Assembly: GCF_003576645.1 (NCBI RefSeq)
Contig: NC_044930.1
Span: 20,428,819 to 20,492,818 of the forward strand
DNA length: 64,000 bases
DNA from: Ipomoea triloba
Lineage: Eukaryota; Streptophyta; Magnoliopsida; Solanales; Convolvulaceae
Reading direction: 5' to 3'
Below are positions 31,552 through 43,772 of this stretch, piece after piece (within the stretch, counting starts at the first letter, position 1; every line of letters starts with the position of its first letter). The notes beneath the pieces were generated by a model, which was given only the letters and a program-made list of their open reading frames with translations, did not search any database and was not told where the DNA came from. The translations under genes and the position numbers were made by a program.

Positions 31552-33990
31552 TTTCTTCTAACGATCCCGATGCAATATCTTGGTACCGCAAGAACTGCAC
31601 AGATAAACTACCAGCCCTAATTCAGTTACTGTATTTTCATGTACGAGCAAAACAAGTAGTATGTATGACAGAAAGAATTTATTCCCCTTCAAATGCATGG
31701 ATGGGATATGGAGTTTCCTCGAAAGGTATTTGATCTCGGCTTCAAGAAAATATATATATTGATTCCTATTGATGGCAAGCTCTATTACAGGAGAACTCTT
31801 AGAAGCTCCGCTAGTTGCACTAAAAGGTGAGGAAGATACACCTCAAAGGACACAAGGGAATTACCTTAGAAGAATTCTTTTGAGTTGAACTACGCCTGAA
31901 GCTGAAGGGGATCAATTAACAAACAAACTTTGGGACCCTGTAAACTAGTTGAGGCACATCCCGTGATTAACTTAACAAACAAACCAATTAATGGAGTGCA
32001 AATGACCCAATGGCAAGTACTTTTCTAGCTATTAGATCTCATTCTTGGTGTGCACATGGCAACTAAAAAGTGTAATTATTAGAAGAAAAATAAAAGTGAA
32101 AAGTGAAGAAGATGTTTAGTTCTAAGAAACTGAAAATGGAGTGAATTATAATCAATTATCTGCAATTGCAAGAAGATGGAAATTATAATCAATCATCTGC
32201 AATTTGTCACAAGAAAATGGAAATTAAAAGCATATTAAACTATAGGAATGACACAGTTAATTGAATTTGGTAACTATGAATAGACTAATCAAGTTTCCAA
32301 CAGTTGAAAGTTGAAAGAGACAAAAAGACCTCCAAACAATCACTTGCACACCCCCTGCAATACAACTGCAAGAACATCATCCATTTCTCTTTGCCCTTTG
32401 CCCACAAAGGCAAAACCCCTTGCCCAAGGGCCCTCACACCCCGACCCGGATAGGATGGTGAAAAGGTAAATTAAGGTGATTTAAGTGAGAGGACTAATTT
32501 CAGGTGCCTACAAAGAGCCCACCACATATTCTCTCTAATAATGGACCAAGATTTCCTAACAGTGATGATTGGTTTATTAGGTTGAGTTTGGAATACAAAG
32601 TACAATCATCCATCCCCAAATCTCACCCCCCAAAAATCAAATGGGTCTCTGAAATACTTGCAATATGAGAAAGGTTACTCAATGCAGCCATCAGATTTCA
32701 AAACTCCATAAACAATTTCAACAGACAAAAATGAAAGGCTTGAACTATTAAACAATGAAAGATGAAATCTTTTCCAGAAATTAAGAGAGCCACCATTATC
32801 TGATACACCCAAAAATAAAAACATAAACAATAATTTTTATCTATTTATACATATGGGTATGGGTAAGGGATTTGATACCTCCTTATAAAAACAGTTTTAG
32901 AGCTTCTTCTCTAAGATGGCGAGTTGGCGTGGCGACTAGCGAGGAGGAACAAGTATTACTGTATTAGGGCTCCAATTTCGTGGTTGACTTTATTCCATTA
33001 ATTTCCGATTTAGTTAAATTTATATTGGGTAATTAGTTTTTGAGTTATACTGACTCACTCTGTTACATTGTAGTATCTGTTCATAGTTACTTTCTCAAAA
33101 AATGCCTCCACTGAGGCTCGAACCCACTCCCTTCCACATGGGAGTGTACACATGCCGCTTGACCGCAAGGTTTTTGACAGGTAATTAGTTAATAAATATA
33201 AAAGATTATAAAGTTCTTGTGTCAATTTATGCGAGAAATTTTAAATATAAATAATAGTTTTTAATTTTACCATTTTTTTTAAATTTAGCTTCTTCTCTTT
33301 TTTTTTTCACAAATAATTTTACTTTATCATTTTTTGATAATTATTTCATATATAGTCTATCTTTAAAAAATTCATTTTGCCGAATTAGGTATTTCTCGAT
33401 TTCATTGAAGCATGTGCTCCATCCAACTAAAAGTTGCATGACTCTGATACCAAATTGAAGCATGTGCTCCATCCAACTAAAAGCCTAAGCTGATAGTTGG
33501 ACTGCACGTTTATGTTTATATTATATTTATGCTCACAATATATCTATTGAATTAATTATGTTCATGTAAGATTACAACTTCGCTAGATATACGAAAGGAA
33601 ATAAAAAAATAATTTGCCTAATTGCTCATGAATTGAACACTTGTGGTACACTGCTACGGATTCCTTGATGGAAAATTACATTTGAAAAAATTATTAGTCA
33701 GGTGACCTCTCAAACCAAAAATATCAATAAATCATTCTTGTTAGGAGTGAAATTTGTAATTTTATATTTACTAAATTAACAATCTAACCAATTTAACTAT
33801 GATTGTTTGTAAATGTTGTGCGCGTATGTATTTGCTTGCATGTGCCATGTGTGCACATATATACATGTTATTTTAACACACACACACATATATATATATA
33901 TGGGTGATAGATAGTTAAAGTTAGTCTTTATTTTTACTAGATGAGATTGTTCTCATTTGAACTCACCCATATATGTATATATAGAATTTT
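31552..33990. other. Upstream region of the 93-aa gene and repeat-bearing intergenic DNA
   Basis: No gene is supported. 32340-32470 is a C-rich patch that could be leader sequence of the minus-strand gene. 33053-33180 is SINE-like. 33880-33970 forms an inverted repeat (TATATATATGGGTGA ... CTCACCCATATATG). Confidence 0.4.
33053..33180 (-). mobile_element. Possible SINE fragment
   Basis: Read on the minus strand it contains TCAAGCGGCATGTGTACAC (box A-like) and GGGTTCGAGCC (box B consensus) about 30 bases apart. These are followed by a non-tRNA tail (AACTATGAACAGATACTAC). The same tail occurs at 49881-49926, which suggests a dispersed family. No poly-A or TSD was found. Confidence 0.4.
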
Positions 33991-33996
33991 AATCAA

Positions 33997-35275
33997 ATGC
34001 GGTTGTGTTATTAGGTGCGGTCGTGTGGCCCAAGATATGTCGCTGCATGGAGGTGATCTGACGGTGGAGGTTATATATTAGGATTTAGGAAGTTTAATTC
34101 GCGTAATTTAAGTGGGGGCTTTATGGTAATTGTAAGTGGGAAGATAATTTTAGAGTACAGAAAACACCAACAAACGTATTATTAAATAATTTTAGAGTAC
34201 AGAAAACACCAACAAACGTATTATTAAAACACATTAGAGTACAGAAAACACCAACAAACGTATTATTAAAACACACCATTCAACATACTAAAATGCACCA
34301 GTTCTTAGATTAAAACACACCACTTAACCATCACACACCAAATGCAACTACTCTCGTAAAAATCACCACCATGTGTATTAAAACACACCATTCTACGTTA
34401 TAAAATGCACCACTGGACAAATTAAAACACACCATTCCCCACCATACCGAAATACACCTCTCAATTCAAATGCACCAACAAAATTAAAACACACCATTCT
34501 ACGTTATAAAATGCACCACTGGACAAATTAAAACACACCATTCCCCACCATACCGAAATACACCACTCAATTCAAATACACCAACAAAATTAAAACACAC
34601 CATTATATGTTATAAAATCCACCACTGGACAAATTAAAACACACCATTTCCCACCATACCGAAACACACCACTCAATTCAAATGCACCAACAAAATTAAA
34701 ACACACCATTCTACGTTATAAAATGCACCATTTGACAAATTAAAACACACCATTCCCCACCATACCGAAACACACCACTCAATTCAAATGCACCAACAAA
34801 ATTAAAACACACCATTATACGTTATAAAATGCACCAGTTCTCAGATTAAAACACACCACTTAACCACCACACACCAAATACACATACTATTGCGAATTAC
34901 AGCAATATTATCTCAAATATGAACCAGATTAATGTTGATAATGCACAGAGTATTGCGAATTACTCCATTCTCGTTTCTCTGTTGGAGTCGACCTATGCGT
35001 TTTGTTTAGAACGGAGCGCTCGTTGCTGGTGATGGAATCCCTTCTACGCTCGTCTGGTGTTTGTTGCTCAGTGCTCGTCGACTTCAAGTCTTCGTCGTCG
35101 TCTGATCTGATCTGGTTTTGAAATTGTAGTGAATTGTCAACAGTATCCTTCCCGTTCGCGTAGCTAAAGATCGACGCCTATATTGTTTGGATTAATATGA
35201 AGCCTTAGATCATGGGATCTAATGGTGCAAATAAGGCCACACAGCCGCACGAGGGAGACTGGCCGCATCTGATGG
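33997..35275. mobile_element. TIR element built of 106-bp and 42-bp tandem repeats
   Basis: Left end CAAATGCGG ... GGTGCGGTCGTGTGGCC (33995-34031) pairs with the right end read in reverse, CAGATGCGG ... CGTGCGGCTGTGTGGCC (35236-35275). Inside are a three-copy 42-bp repeat (34151, 34193, 34235) and a 106-bp repeat starting at 34380, 34486, 34592, 34698 and 34804. All are rich in AAAACACACCA. The remaining ~350 bp on the right is mixed sequence with CGTCGTCGTC and no clear ORF. No transposase. The superfamily is unresolved; Mutator-like is the likely choice. Confidence 0.6.
34380..34885. repeat. 106-bp tandem array, nearly five units
   Basis: AAAACACACCATT starts at 34380, 34486, 34592, 34698 and 34804, exactly 106 bases apart each time. 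Each unit carries TATAAAATGCACCA, ATTCCCCACCATACCGAAA and CAATTCAAATGCACCAAC. Units differ at a few positions. The last one diverges after about 80 bases. Confidence 0.95.
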
Positions 35276-35278
35276 GGA

Positions 35279-35281
<3 letters not shown>

Positions 35282-35319
<38 letters not shown>
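35282..35319. repeat. (TA)19 microsatellite
   Basis: TA dinucleotide run directly right of the minisatellite TIR element. Confidence 0.95.
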
Positions 35320-35322
<3 letters not shown>

Positions 35323-36005
35323 GCATATTTTTAAGTATAATATTTATAAAAATAAATTTATAATATTTATAAAATTAATATGACTTAAAAAAAAAACTTT
35401 TTTACCAATTTTTAATTGTGTTGATCCACCCAAATAGATACCTTAGAAAAGTCTTCACTTTTTATATGAAAATCTCTTCTCACCTAATTTATAACTTATT
35501 TATATAAGGGTTCAAATGAGAATGAAAAATGCTACAAGGTGCGGTGCTGAAGATTTCACTCCCTAATTTATACTCAATGACCTTTCAAAAAAAAAAATTA
35601 TACTCAACGAGGAGGCACAATTTGAAGTTATAATGTTCCTGGTCCCACTAGCTCCTTTTGAGTTTTTCTTGTTTTCTTGTGAAGACCCCAAAGGGAGTGT
35701 ATATATTTGGAGTAAAAAGTGAGATTTCTTGTAGAATGATTCAATGGAAAGAGTAAAAGAAAACAAAATTAAAGAAGAAAACATGTATGCATTTCCTGTG
35801 TGTCATACATAATATAATGTAATCCTTCCTAGTCCACCAGCAGCAATATAATGTTCATCTCAATCAATATCCAAACAGACAGACATAGCAACTCTAAACA
35901 ACTCTCCATTATTGCACTGCAAACCAAACTATGATAAACAGATAGAAAGAAAGAGCTGAAAGTAAAACAACTCTGGTGCTGATATATATAACTATAATCT
36001 ATCAA

Positions 36006-37991
36006 TCAATCAATCTTGACAGACGAGAAAAGGCGATGCACGAACATGAAGGACGTGAGGAAGCCGATGGCTCCCGTGGCGAGCATGACGGCCAGCGCCA
36101 TCAACAACGAGTAGCCCAAGTAGAGAATCGCCGAGACAGGTCCGCTCAGGCTCTTGAGGTCGAAAACCAGGTAGTTTATGGAGTATAGGAAGATGTAGAG
36201 CGCGACTGAGCCCGAGGCAAAGAAGGACTTCCACCACCATCTCCAGTCCTCCACGCACAGCTGCATGTAAGTGAGGACGAGCGAAACCTCAGCGCACACG
36301 AGCACGAGGAGGATGAGGACGATGAAGAGGAAACCGAAGACGTAGTAGACATGGCCTAGCCATATGCTAGACATGATGAAAAAGAGCTCAATGAAGAGAG
36401 TCCCGAAGGGGAGCGTTCCTGCTCCGATGACTAGAAACCAGGTCGGGAACCTCTGAGCCGGGATTTCCCGGGGGATTTGGTTGGTTTTGATGGGGTATTC
36501 CAAGTGGGGAACCCGGGTGCCAATCAATCCACCCATTAGTGTCAATGGGACTGAAATGCAGAACCACAAAAGAAGTAGGATAATGTAAGTGAGGAGTGGG
36601 ATTGCCCCAGTGCTTTGGCTTCCCCAAAGGAGCAAATTGAGGATTGTGAGGATTGAGAAGGCAATTCCAGGGAAGAAACAAGCCACTCGCCATGAAATCG
36701 AGAACCATCCCGTTGGATCGCCACATTTAATCGTCTTCAATAGCCACACCCCAACATAGCCTGCCACAATCCCTAACAACAGGTAGAATGAGAGCATCCC
36801 TGTGATCAAACTCCCCCGAGAAGCCGGGGACATGAACCCTAGAGCTGCAAAGAAAATAGTGGCAACAGCCATTCCCAAAATCTGGCATCCATTTCCCACT
36901 ACAACACACAGAAGCTCCACGCTCTCGGGAGCCCTAAACACATCCCCAACTACCAATTTCCACCCGGATAACTCCTCATTCATCTGAGCCTGAGCCTCCT
37001 TGTCCAGCTCCTCATACCGAGCCAAATCTCTCCGGATCGTCCTCAACAGAATAATCAGAACTATCCCTGCTAAAAATGTAATCACCATCAGGGAATTGAG
37101 GATAGAGAACCAATGGACTTTAGCCCCTTCCATCTTCAAATATGCATCCCACCTCGACGGCCAAGTAATGTCACTCTCCACGAAGGTAACCTCGTACGAG
37201 AAAGCCAACGGCTGCCCCTCCTTGATCACCATGGCCACCATAGCCGGATCACACTTAATCGGAGTAGGATACACAGCATACATGGTTTGATTCCCAAGCG
37301 ATTTCGGATTATGCAGAAAACTGCAGGGCACTACTTCAAATCCCACCACCATATACCCTCCAACTTCTTTGCTAGCTTTATCATCTGTGGCTATAAGTTC
37401 TGCCCCATCTGCAGCCCCAATCACACCAGGCACTGTGGTCCTCTCATACTTGTGAACCAAAACAGTGAATTTCAAATGATTGAACACATAATAGGAGTTT
37501 TGGACCTTAACTCCAACCGGGTACCCTGTCCATCTAAGAAGGAACCCATCTTTAGTCATATACCTAATTGCTGGCAAATTATCAAGAATCAAATTCACCT
37601 GATACATCTCATCAATCCTCTCCTTGAGAATCTTGAATTCATCAGCTGATAAAGCGTTGGTTTGGCACAAAAAGATTTCGCTCTCGTTCACACGCATTTT
37701 GAATCTGTAAGGAGAAGTCTCAATCCTGTCTCCCATTAGGAGCTCCCCTAGGTTTTCAGCACTGTCTTTGACGCCCTCTAATGGCTTACAGAATGGGAGA
37801 GTGTAATAACCGTATGGAATTTCTGTCTCGATTGAGGTTAAAGAATTGACCTTCACGGATAACTGGTCGCCTATGTCGTACCTGTGAGGGAAACTTCCGG
37901 GGAGATAAAATCCTTGGACCAATTGAAGAATCGCACAGGCACAGCAGATCATCAGTGCCCATTTCTTGAACTGCTCTAAGAAACCCCCCAT
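36006..37991 (-). CDS. Transmembrane 9 superfamily (nonaspanin/EMP70) protein
   Basis: Single-exon gene of 661 residues, the usual length and structure for one plant TM9SF/TMN subfamily. Residues 1-27 are a signal peptide ending at VQG, with FYLPGSFPHRY as the mature start, as in other nonaspanins. A lumenal domain follows to about 290, with N-glycosylation sequons at N102 and N234. The first membrane segment is about 295-317. Further segments run from about 358 to 655, nine in total by the family pattern. The EELSGWKLVVGDVFRAP loop (340-354) and the FIELFFIMSSIWLGHVYY block are family landmarks. The C-terminus is VKID, a KXD/E-type Golgi retention motif. Members act in Golgi/endomembrane sorting and, in other eukaryotes, adhesion; the cargo here is unknown. 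The start is the first ATG after a TATA box 300 bases upstream. The gene looks intact. Confidence 0.95.
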   Translation of the reverse strand: MGGFLEQFKKWALMICCACAILQLVQGFYLPGSFPHRYDIGDQLSVKVNSLTSIETEIPYGYYTLPFCKPLEGVKDSAENLGELLMGDRIETSPYRFKMRVNESEIFLCQTNALSADEFKILKERIDEMYQVNLILDNLPAIRYMTKDGFLLRWTGYPVGVKVQNSYYVFNHLKFTVLVHKYERTTVPGVIGAADGAELIATDDKASKEVGGYMVVGFEVVPCSFLHNPKSLGNQTMYAVYPTPIKCDPAMVAMVIKEGQPLAFSYEVTFVESDITWPSRWDAYLKMEGAKVHWFSILNSLMVITFLAGIVLIILLRTIRRDLARYEELDKEAQAQMNEELSGWKLVVGDVFRAPESVELLCVVVGNGCQILGMAVATIFFAALGFMSPASRGSLITGMLSFYLLLGIVAGYVGVWLLKTIKCGDPTGWFSISWRVACFFPGIAFSILTILNLLLWGSQSTGAIPLLTYIILLLLWFCISVPLTLMGGLIGTRVPHLEYPIKTNQIPREIPAQRFPTWFLVIGAGTLPFGTLFIELFFIMSSIWLGHVYYVFGFLFIVLILLVLVCAEVSLVLTYMQLCVEDWRWWWKSFFASGSVALYIFLYSINYLVFDLKSLSGPVSAILYLGYSLLMALAVMLATGAIGFLTSFMFVHRLFSSVKID

Positions 37992-38299
37992 GGATCAAAG
38001 ATTTGTGAGAGATCTAAAACAACCCAGAACTGAGCTGAAAAATGAGATCAAAGATTTATGAAATCCGGGTTGAAACGACACGCTAATCCAAGATTGCATG
38101 CAGAATGTGAAAGAGGGCAGGGGCACACACTAAAAAGAAAAAAACACTGAAATCTATCTATGAATTAAGATTTTGTTTCTTACAAGAGATGCAAAGAAAA
38201 GGGTGTTTGAAGTGATCTGATCTTGTTCACATGAAGGAAGGGAAGAAAACGCCTGAAATGTGGAAGGAGAAGAGGATCAAAGAAACTGACCAAAAAGGG

Positions 38300-38308
38300 T
38301 ATTTATAG
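38300..38308 (-). promoter_or_regulatory. TATA box of the TM9SF gene
   Basis: CTATAAATA on the minus strand, about 310 bases upstream of the ATG. It is consistent with a leader of roughly 280 bases. Confidence 0.6.
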
Positions 38309-38593
38309 CTATGCGTTTCGATTTCCTTTACCTTAGCTTTATTGTCCGTACTTTATGTTGGGTCTGGCAGGGAATTTTGGCCTTTTCTTCTTCAGACAGC
38401 GCCCGCCCGAACCTCTGCCCACTGCACTTTCGTTTCCATTTTCTCCTCTCACGTGCCCCATGCACCTCAACAAGTATGTTCAATATTTAGAAAGGAGAGA
38501 TTTTTTTTGGGAGTTTCAATAACACAATTTATTGTAATTATTACACCCTTTCGTTGCATGGAAAGAATTAATGGAAAAAGAAATTGTAATTTA

Positions 38594-39503
38594 GGGTGTG
38601 TTTGAAAAATAGAAAAATGACTTCTGAAAAATGTTTTCTGCAAAATGAGTCATTTTTTTAGAAAATGATTTTATTTTCAGTGTTTAGATGTATTCTGAAC
38701 AACTGTATTTGTTAGGGGTGAGCAAACGGTCGATCGGTTACATAAGCGACCGAGAAACCAAAAAATCGACCGTGATTTTTGACTGTCATAATCGACCGAA
38801 ACCGACCGAAAACTGACCGTCGATTTTTGATCGATAACCGAAAAGCCGAAGTTTCGCAAACTATTCAACAATTAAAACTTATAAAATTCTCCAGATCAAA
38901 TACTAAATGTGGCAAATTCATACAAACTGCCAAATTATAGTTAGAATATATATATATATATATAAAATCGGTTATCGGTCGATACCGATAACCGAAAGTA
39001 TATAACCGCAAAATAACAGAAAAACTGAAATATCAAAATTTTTTAAAGATCAATAACCGAAACCGACTTTTTCGGTCGGTTCGGTTATCGGGCGTTTAAC
39101 AGATATTTTGCTCACCCCTAGTCTTTGTATGTTTGGTTCATTTTCTGGAAAATGGGTAGAATTGTATAATTAAAAATTGTAATTATTTTATTTAAAATAT
39201 AAAAAATATAAAGTAATAATATTTATTATAAAAGAAAGGAAAAAAAATCCTGGAGCAATTCCAGCGGACTGGTTTCCGCCGGAACGGGAGAGGGACGAAC
39301 AGTTGGTCACCCTCACGCGAAAGTCATTTCTGGAAAATGACTTCCGGACAAAAAGTCCAGAAGTTGTTTTTCGGAAAAATGTGCTAATTTTTCAAAGTCA
39401 ACGAAAATTATTTTCTGTTGATCGCATTTTCCGGACGTTGCCAATCACCGAAAGCTCGAAAAATGATTTTCAAAAATCATTTTTTAGGTTACCAAACACA
39501 CCC
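38594..39503. mobile_element. Tourist/PIF-like MITE, split by a nested hAT-like MITE
   Basis: It begins GGGTGTGTTTG and ends CAAACACACCC. TTA on both sides (38591-38593 and 39504-39506) is the 3-bp TSD of PIF/Harbinger elements. Its own length without the 408-bp insert and its TSD is about 494 bp. Interior blocks TTCTGAAAAATG/CATTTTTC are inverted, so long arms fold back. Confidence 0.8.
38713..39120. mobile_element. hAT-like MITE nested in the Tourist-like MITE
   Basis: Termini TAGGGGTGAGCAAA and TTTTGCTCACCCCTA are inverted. Flanks GTATTTGT (38705-38712) and GTCTTTGT (39121-39128) match at 7 of 8 positions, the 8-bp TSD of hAT elements. The interior is full of CGGTCGGTT/AACCGACCG words, giving strong self-complementarity. 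Confidence 0.85.
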
Positions 39504-40183
39504 TTAATGGAAAAAGAATAAGGTAGAAGTAAAGCAGCAGTTCAAATTACATTGTTTGGTAATTGGTATGAAGGAATACGATTATTAGGAATAGAAAGGG
39601 AAGAAGTAATATAAAAACTAAAATGTCATTGTGTAATAATAATATAATACTGTAATAATCAAGGTAAAAAAAATCATTTTCTTATCTTTTTCCTTTCCAT
39701 GCTACGCTGAATTGGAAGTCATAGGAGGGAGGTATGGATTCCAATTCAACGAAAAGAGAAAATTGTCGTGAAATTGCAATTTCATCCAACCAAACAATGT
39801 AATTTGGCAAGCCAAAGAATTGAATTGTAATTAAGTGTACCAAACGCCTCCTTATTACAATGTTACATTCCTTATTAAAATTATTATTTAAGATTTATTT
39901 TGATTTACGAGAACGCATGTAGTCGCTACTCGAAAATTCGATCTAGTTGAAACGCACCTTGTGACCTTAGTTGACAAAGGACCAAATAAACCAACATATA
40001 CTGTTCATAACTGACTAATTCAAACCAAGAATGTCAATAAACAACTTACATAGAAAGTCAAACTTAAACTTTTATAATTAAAATTTTTAAACTTTAAAAA
40101 AAAAACTTTTCTACTTTAAAAAATACAATTGGATAATTGTCACTAGTAATACTATCTTTTTAAGTTTGGTAATATAACTAATT

Positions 40184-40838
40184 GGCTAGAGTGTCATCTA
40201 GCACCATGAACTATATCCAGTTATTCATGCTGCACCATGAACTTTCATATCGTATATATCGAGCCATAAAAAAAAAATTCACCTAGAACTTTTAGCAGGT
40301 TTCCCTGTCTTCCTGCTGACATGGCGCAGGTTTCCAACTGATGTGACATATCTTTTAATCTTATGTTGTCCATATAAGCATTTACATATTAAAAATAAAA
40401 ATTAAAAACAAAAAACAAAAAACAAAAAACAAAAAACAAACAAAAAAAATAGCATTTCTATAAATTTGAAAAATTGAAAAAATACTAAACAAAAAATTAG
40501 TCAAAAAATATAAATTCTGAAAAAAAAAATTGAAACATTGGAATTGCAAAATTGAAAAGTATACATTATGAAAATAAAGAGAAGAAAATTCTGGTTATTT
40601 TAATATAATAATTTTGTTTGTTTTTTTAATTTTAAATATGTAAACACTTACATGGACAATATAAGGTTAAGAGAAATGCTACATCAGACGCCATCTCAGC
40701 AGGAAGATAGGGAAACCTGCTAAAAGTTCTAGGCGAAATTTGTTTTGTTGGTTTGTGGCTCGATATATACGATATGAAAATTTAGGGTGCAGCATGAATA
40801 ACCAAATATAGTTCATGGTGTTAGATGACACTTTAGCC
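40184..40838. mobile_element. Long-TIR Mutator-like MITE with perfect 9-bp TSD
   Basis: It begins GGCTAGAGTGTCATCTAGCA and ends in the inverted form TGTTAGATGACACTTTAGCC. The arms stay complementary for about 230 bp, to TTACATATTAAAA. TAACTAATT flanks both ends exactly (40175-40183 and 40839-40847). The middle is A-rich. Confidence 0.9.
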
Positions 40839-40847
40839 TAACTAATT

Positions 40848-42180
40848 TTTACTTATCATCCATCATACATGACATTAGTAATAATAATAGCTTTTAAAAA
40901 ATTGTATCATCCTCCTTAGTTATAGACAAAGGAGGATGAATACTTTGTTCAATATGGACCAAGGAGGATCCAACATTCCTCTTTTATCCATATTTGGAGG
41001 GGTAGATGCATTCTCCATCATTTAGATCTAGACAAAGGAAGTCATATCAAAATGAGTTATTTTTATAAGCACATGGTAGTAGTCTATGAGTTGAAACCTA
41101 ACTTGATGTTTATCAAACAACATGGTTAAAAAAGGACTTAATGGTTGAACTTTTTCTCTAAATTTAAATGTTTGTGTAAAAGAAAAGAAATGCATTTTTA
41201 GTCTTCCAATTGTTCATCACTAATTATTTTAATTAATCTATAACTTTTTTATTGTTGCGATATACTCTTAACTCTTAAAAAAAAAGTTATATAGTTTTAA
41301 CCCATAGATGAACAAAACTATTAAACCCGGACTACTAAAATTTTACTTAGTATTATATGTGTATTTTAAAATTTTATTATGTTTATTCTTTATCTTCAAA
41401 ATAGATAATTGAATACCTTCTTCCCTAAAATTTTCATCTTTAATTCTGGTACATCATCCATATTTTCCCTACACAAACATATTAAACTTTTTTTATTTTA
41501 TAAATAAAATATCGAGAATAAAGAAGATTATAATTAAAAAAAAAACATTAAAAAGTAGTACTAAAATACACATGTACTAAGTAAAATTTTAATAGAGTTT
41601 AATAATTTCGTTGTTTCATGAGTTAAAATTATAACTTTTTTGAAGAATTATGAGAATATATTACAATAGTAAAAAGTTAAGAATTAAAACGGCTAACAAA
41701 TAACAATTGAGGGGCTAAAAATCCATTTCACCTTTATTTAAAACTTCTTTAAACTCAATGACCTAATTGCAACACTAGTTTTGTAGTTTTTGACTCAACA
41801 ATAAATTGTACACTTTTACTGTTTTACATACAATGAGCCCAAGTCTTAAATAAGACTTTTTTATCAACTAGGTGTCTAGATCAATGCCTGCACCGAGATT
41901 AATGCAACTTCAGAAAAAGAGAAAAAAAACTTTAAAAATCAAAATTTTGTATTTTAATAATACCATACGAAAATGTCTACTCTCAACTAATGTTTAAAAA
42001 AAATATTTTGTGCTTCAAAAAAAGTTAAATGGCAAAATTGAAAAAAAAAAAAAGAAGAAAAAAAGTCAACAGGCCGGTTCACAAGAGCAGAAAGCAAAAA
42101 AAAGAGAAAAAGAGAAGAAAAAATTGGTGAGACGCATGGGGCCATGGGGGCCTCAAACCACCAAATATCTACTCATCCTT

Positions 42181-42211
<31 letters not shown>

Positions 42212-43258
42212 TTTCGAACTCTTATCCTCACCACATTACTTTCATCAACCCTACACTCACACCCATAACATATGCAATTATTAGTACAAATTCCATGCAT
42301 TCATACGTATGGTACGTCTACATACGTTACTTCTTTTTTACTTGATCCCAAACAATGTTGAAAAAATTGTTAGGCATCACCCAAGCGTATACATACGTTT
42401 CATACTTTATTCCTTTTATTTTACTTTATCACAAACAATATTGAAAAAATATTTAAGTGTCGCCCGAGCGTATACATATGTTTCATAGTTTATTCCTTCT
42501 TTTTTTTCTTGATCACAAGACACAAATAATGTTGAAAAAATCATTAGGTGTGCACCTATTTTTTTTTAAAAAGAATTGATAATTATAAAGTATTTAATAC
42601 TTTAATAGTTAATACTAAAATATTACATATTAACCTAAAAAAATTTAAAATTGTGAATAGTATCAACTTAAAAAATTGATAATTTTTTCAACCATGACTT
42701 TATCCAAAATTCTCTTGCGATAAAATTTGGACAATCATTCAAATTAAAACTCGTTAGCCATTAGCTGGCTTGTATAGACTTCTAGGCTTGAGAACTCCAA
42801 CTCACGTGCCTTTCTTGATTGGCAAATCCAACCTTATTTATCATGGGTTAGATTTGTGTTGTGATCACGATTTCAAGCAAGTGACGTTAGAAAGTTACTT
42901 ATTTTACGGTTATTAGGAAAATATGTTATTTAGTATGGATGAGAGATGCTAATTGTCACTTTGTCCATACTATATATATTAATGACCTTTTAAACAAAGA
43001 TTGAATTGAACTTGTTCCATCAAGTACATTTACATGGAAGTGAATTCATGCACGGATTGAAAGTTAAATTATTCTTATGTTTTTGAAACTTTTGACATAA
43101 AAAAGTTCAAGTCAATTTATGAATAATTTATTAAAATAAAGTAAAATAGATATGGATTATTTAGAACGATTCTCTTTTCATAAATGGTTGTGAAAATATA
43201 AAATTTATTCAATTATATGTTTATCATTTTTTGTCCCAAGTTTTTTTTTTTAAAGAAC
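40848..43258. other. AT-rich intergenic DNA, no gene
   Basis: No coding sequence is supported. Contents include (TTTA)n at about 42179-42214, a degenerate ~80-bp unit repeated three times at 42318-42560 (CGTATACATACGTTTCATA ... AACAATATTGAAAAAAT), and a CTCGTTAGCCATTAG block near 42750 that recurs at 49408-49530. Confidence 0.5.
42179..42214. repeat. (TTTA)n microsatellite
   Basis: About nine units of TTTA. Confidence 0.95.
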
Positions 43259-43772
43259 TGTTGGAAACATTCAAAGCTGTTAATGCCCTGCAGTCCAGCA
43301 CACGTTATTCCTAATTTCTTGGATCACCTTACCACCTTGTCCGCACTTCTTCACAATGAAATCAGTCATGCTCTTTACTCCATGCAGAACACGTGTCCAC
43401 CTTGTCCATAACTTTCTCCTCTTTGTGGTTGGTAAAGAAGGAAGCCAGTATAGCTATCAGTATATATATGGCTCTCTTCAGAGTTCAAGAGACATACTTG
43501 GAAATTACTTCTCCCTCTTGCAAAGCTATTAACATCTGAGCAATATATTTATTAAACAGGTTTGTGGCCTGTTGTTCTGTGCGTACCTGTCGAAAGCATA
43601 CGACATCCCTGGTCTAAATGCTTTTAAGGTAGTGTTCCTTAACACGCCACAGAACAAGTTTCGTTCTTTTCCTAATACTCGTATTCCTACGCTAGCATAC
43701 ATTATATTCATAGCTAGAGCTCTTACCTTAGCTCATGCTTCGTTACGTACATCTTCCTATAAAACCCCAACA
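43259..43772 (+). mobile_element. 5' LTR of the Copia element
   Basis: TGTTGGAAACATTC to AAAACCCCAACA, 514 bp. A TATA-like run (TATATATATGG) at about 43460 fits a U3 promoter. Confidence 0.95.

Noticed and set aside
33860..35320. CRISPR-like array suggested by regular repeats
   Set aside because: The 106-bp units are adjacent without unique spacers, and the context is a plant nuclear TIR element.
42010..42345. Lysine-rich plus-strand frame
   Set aside because: It is made of A-rich and TTTA simple repeats with no conserved motif.
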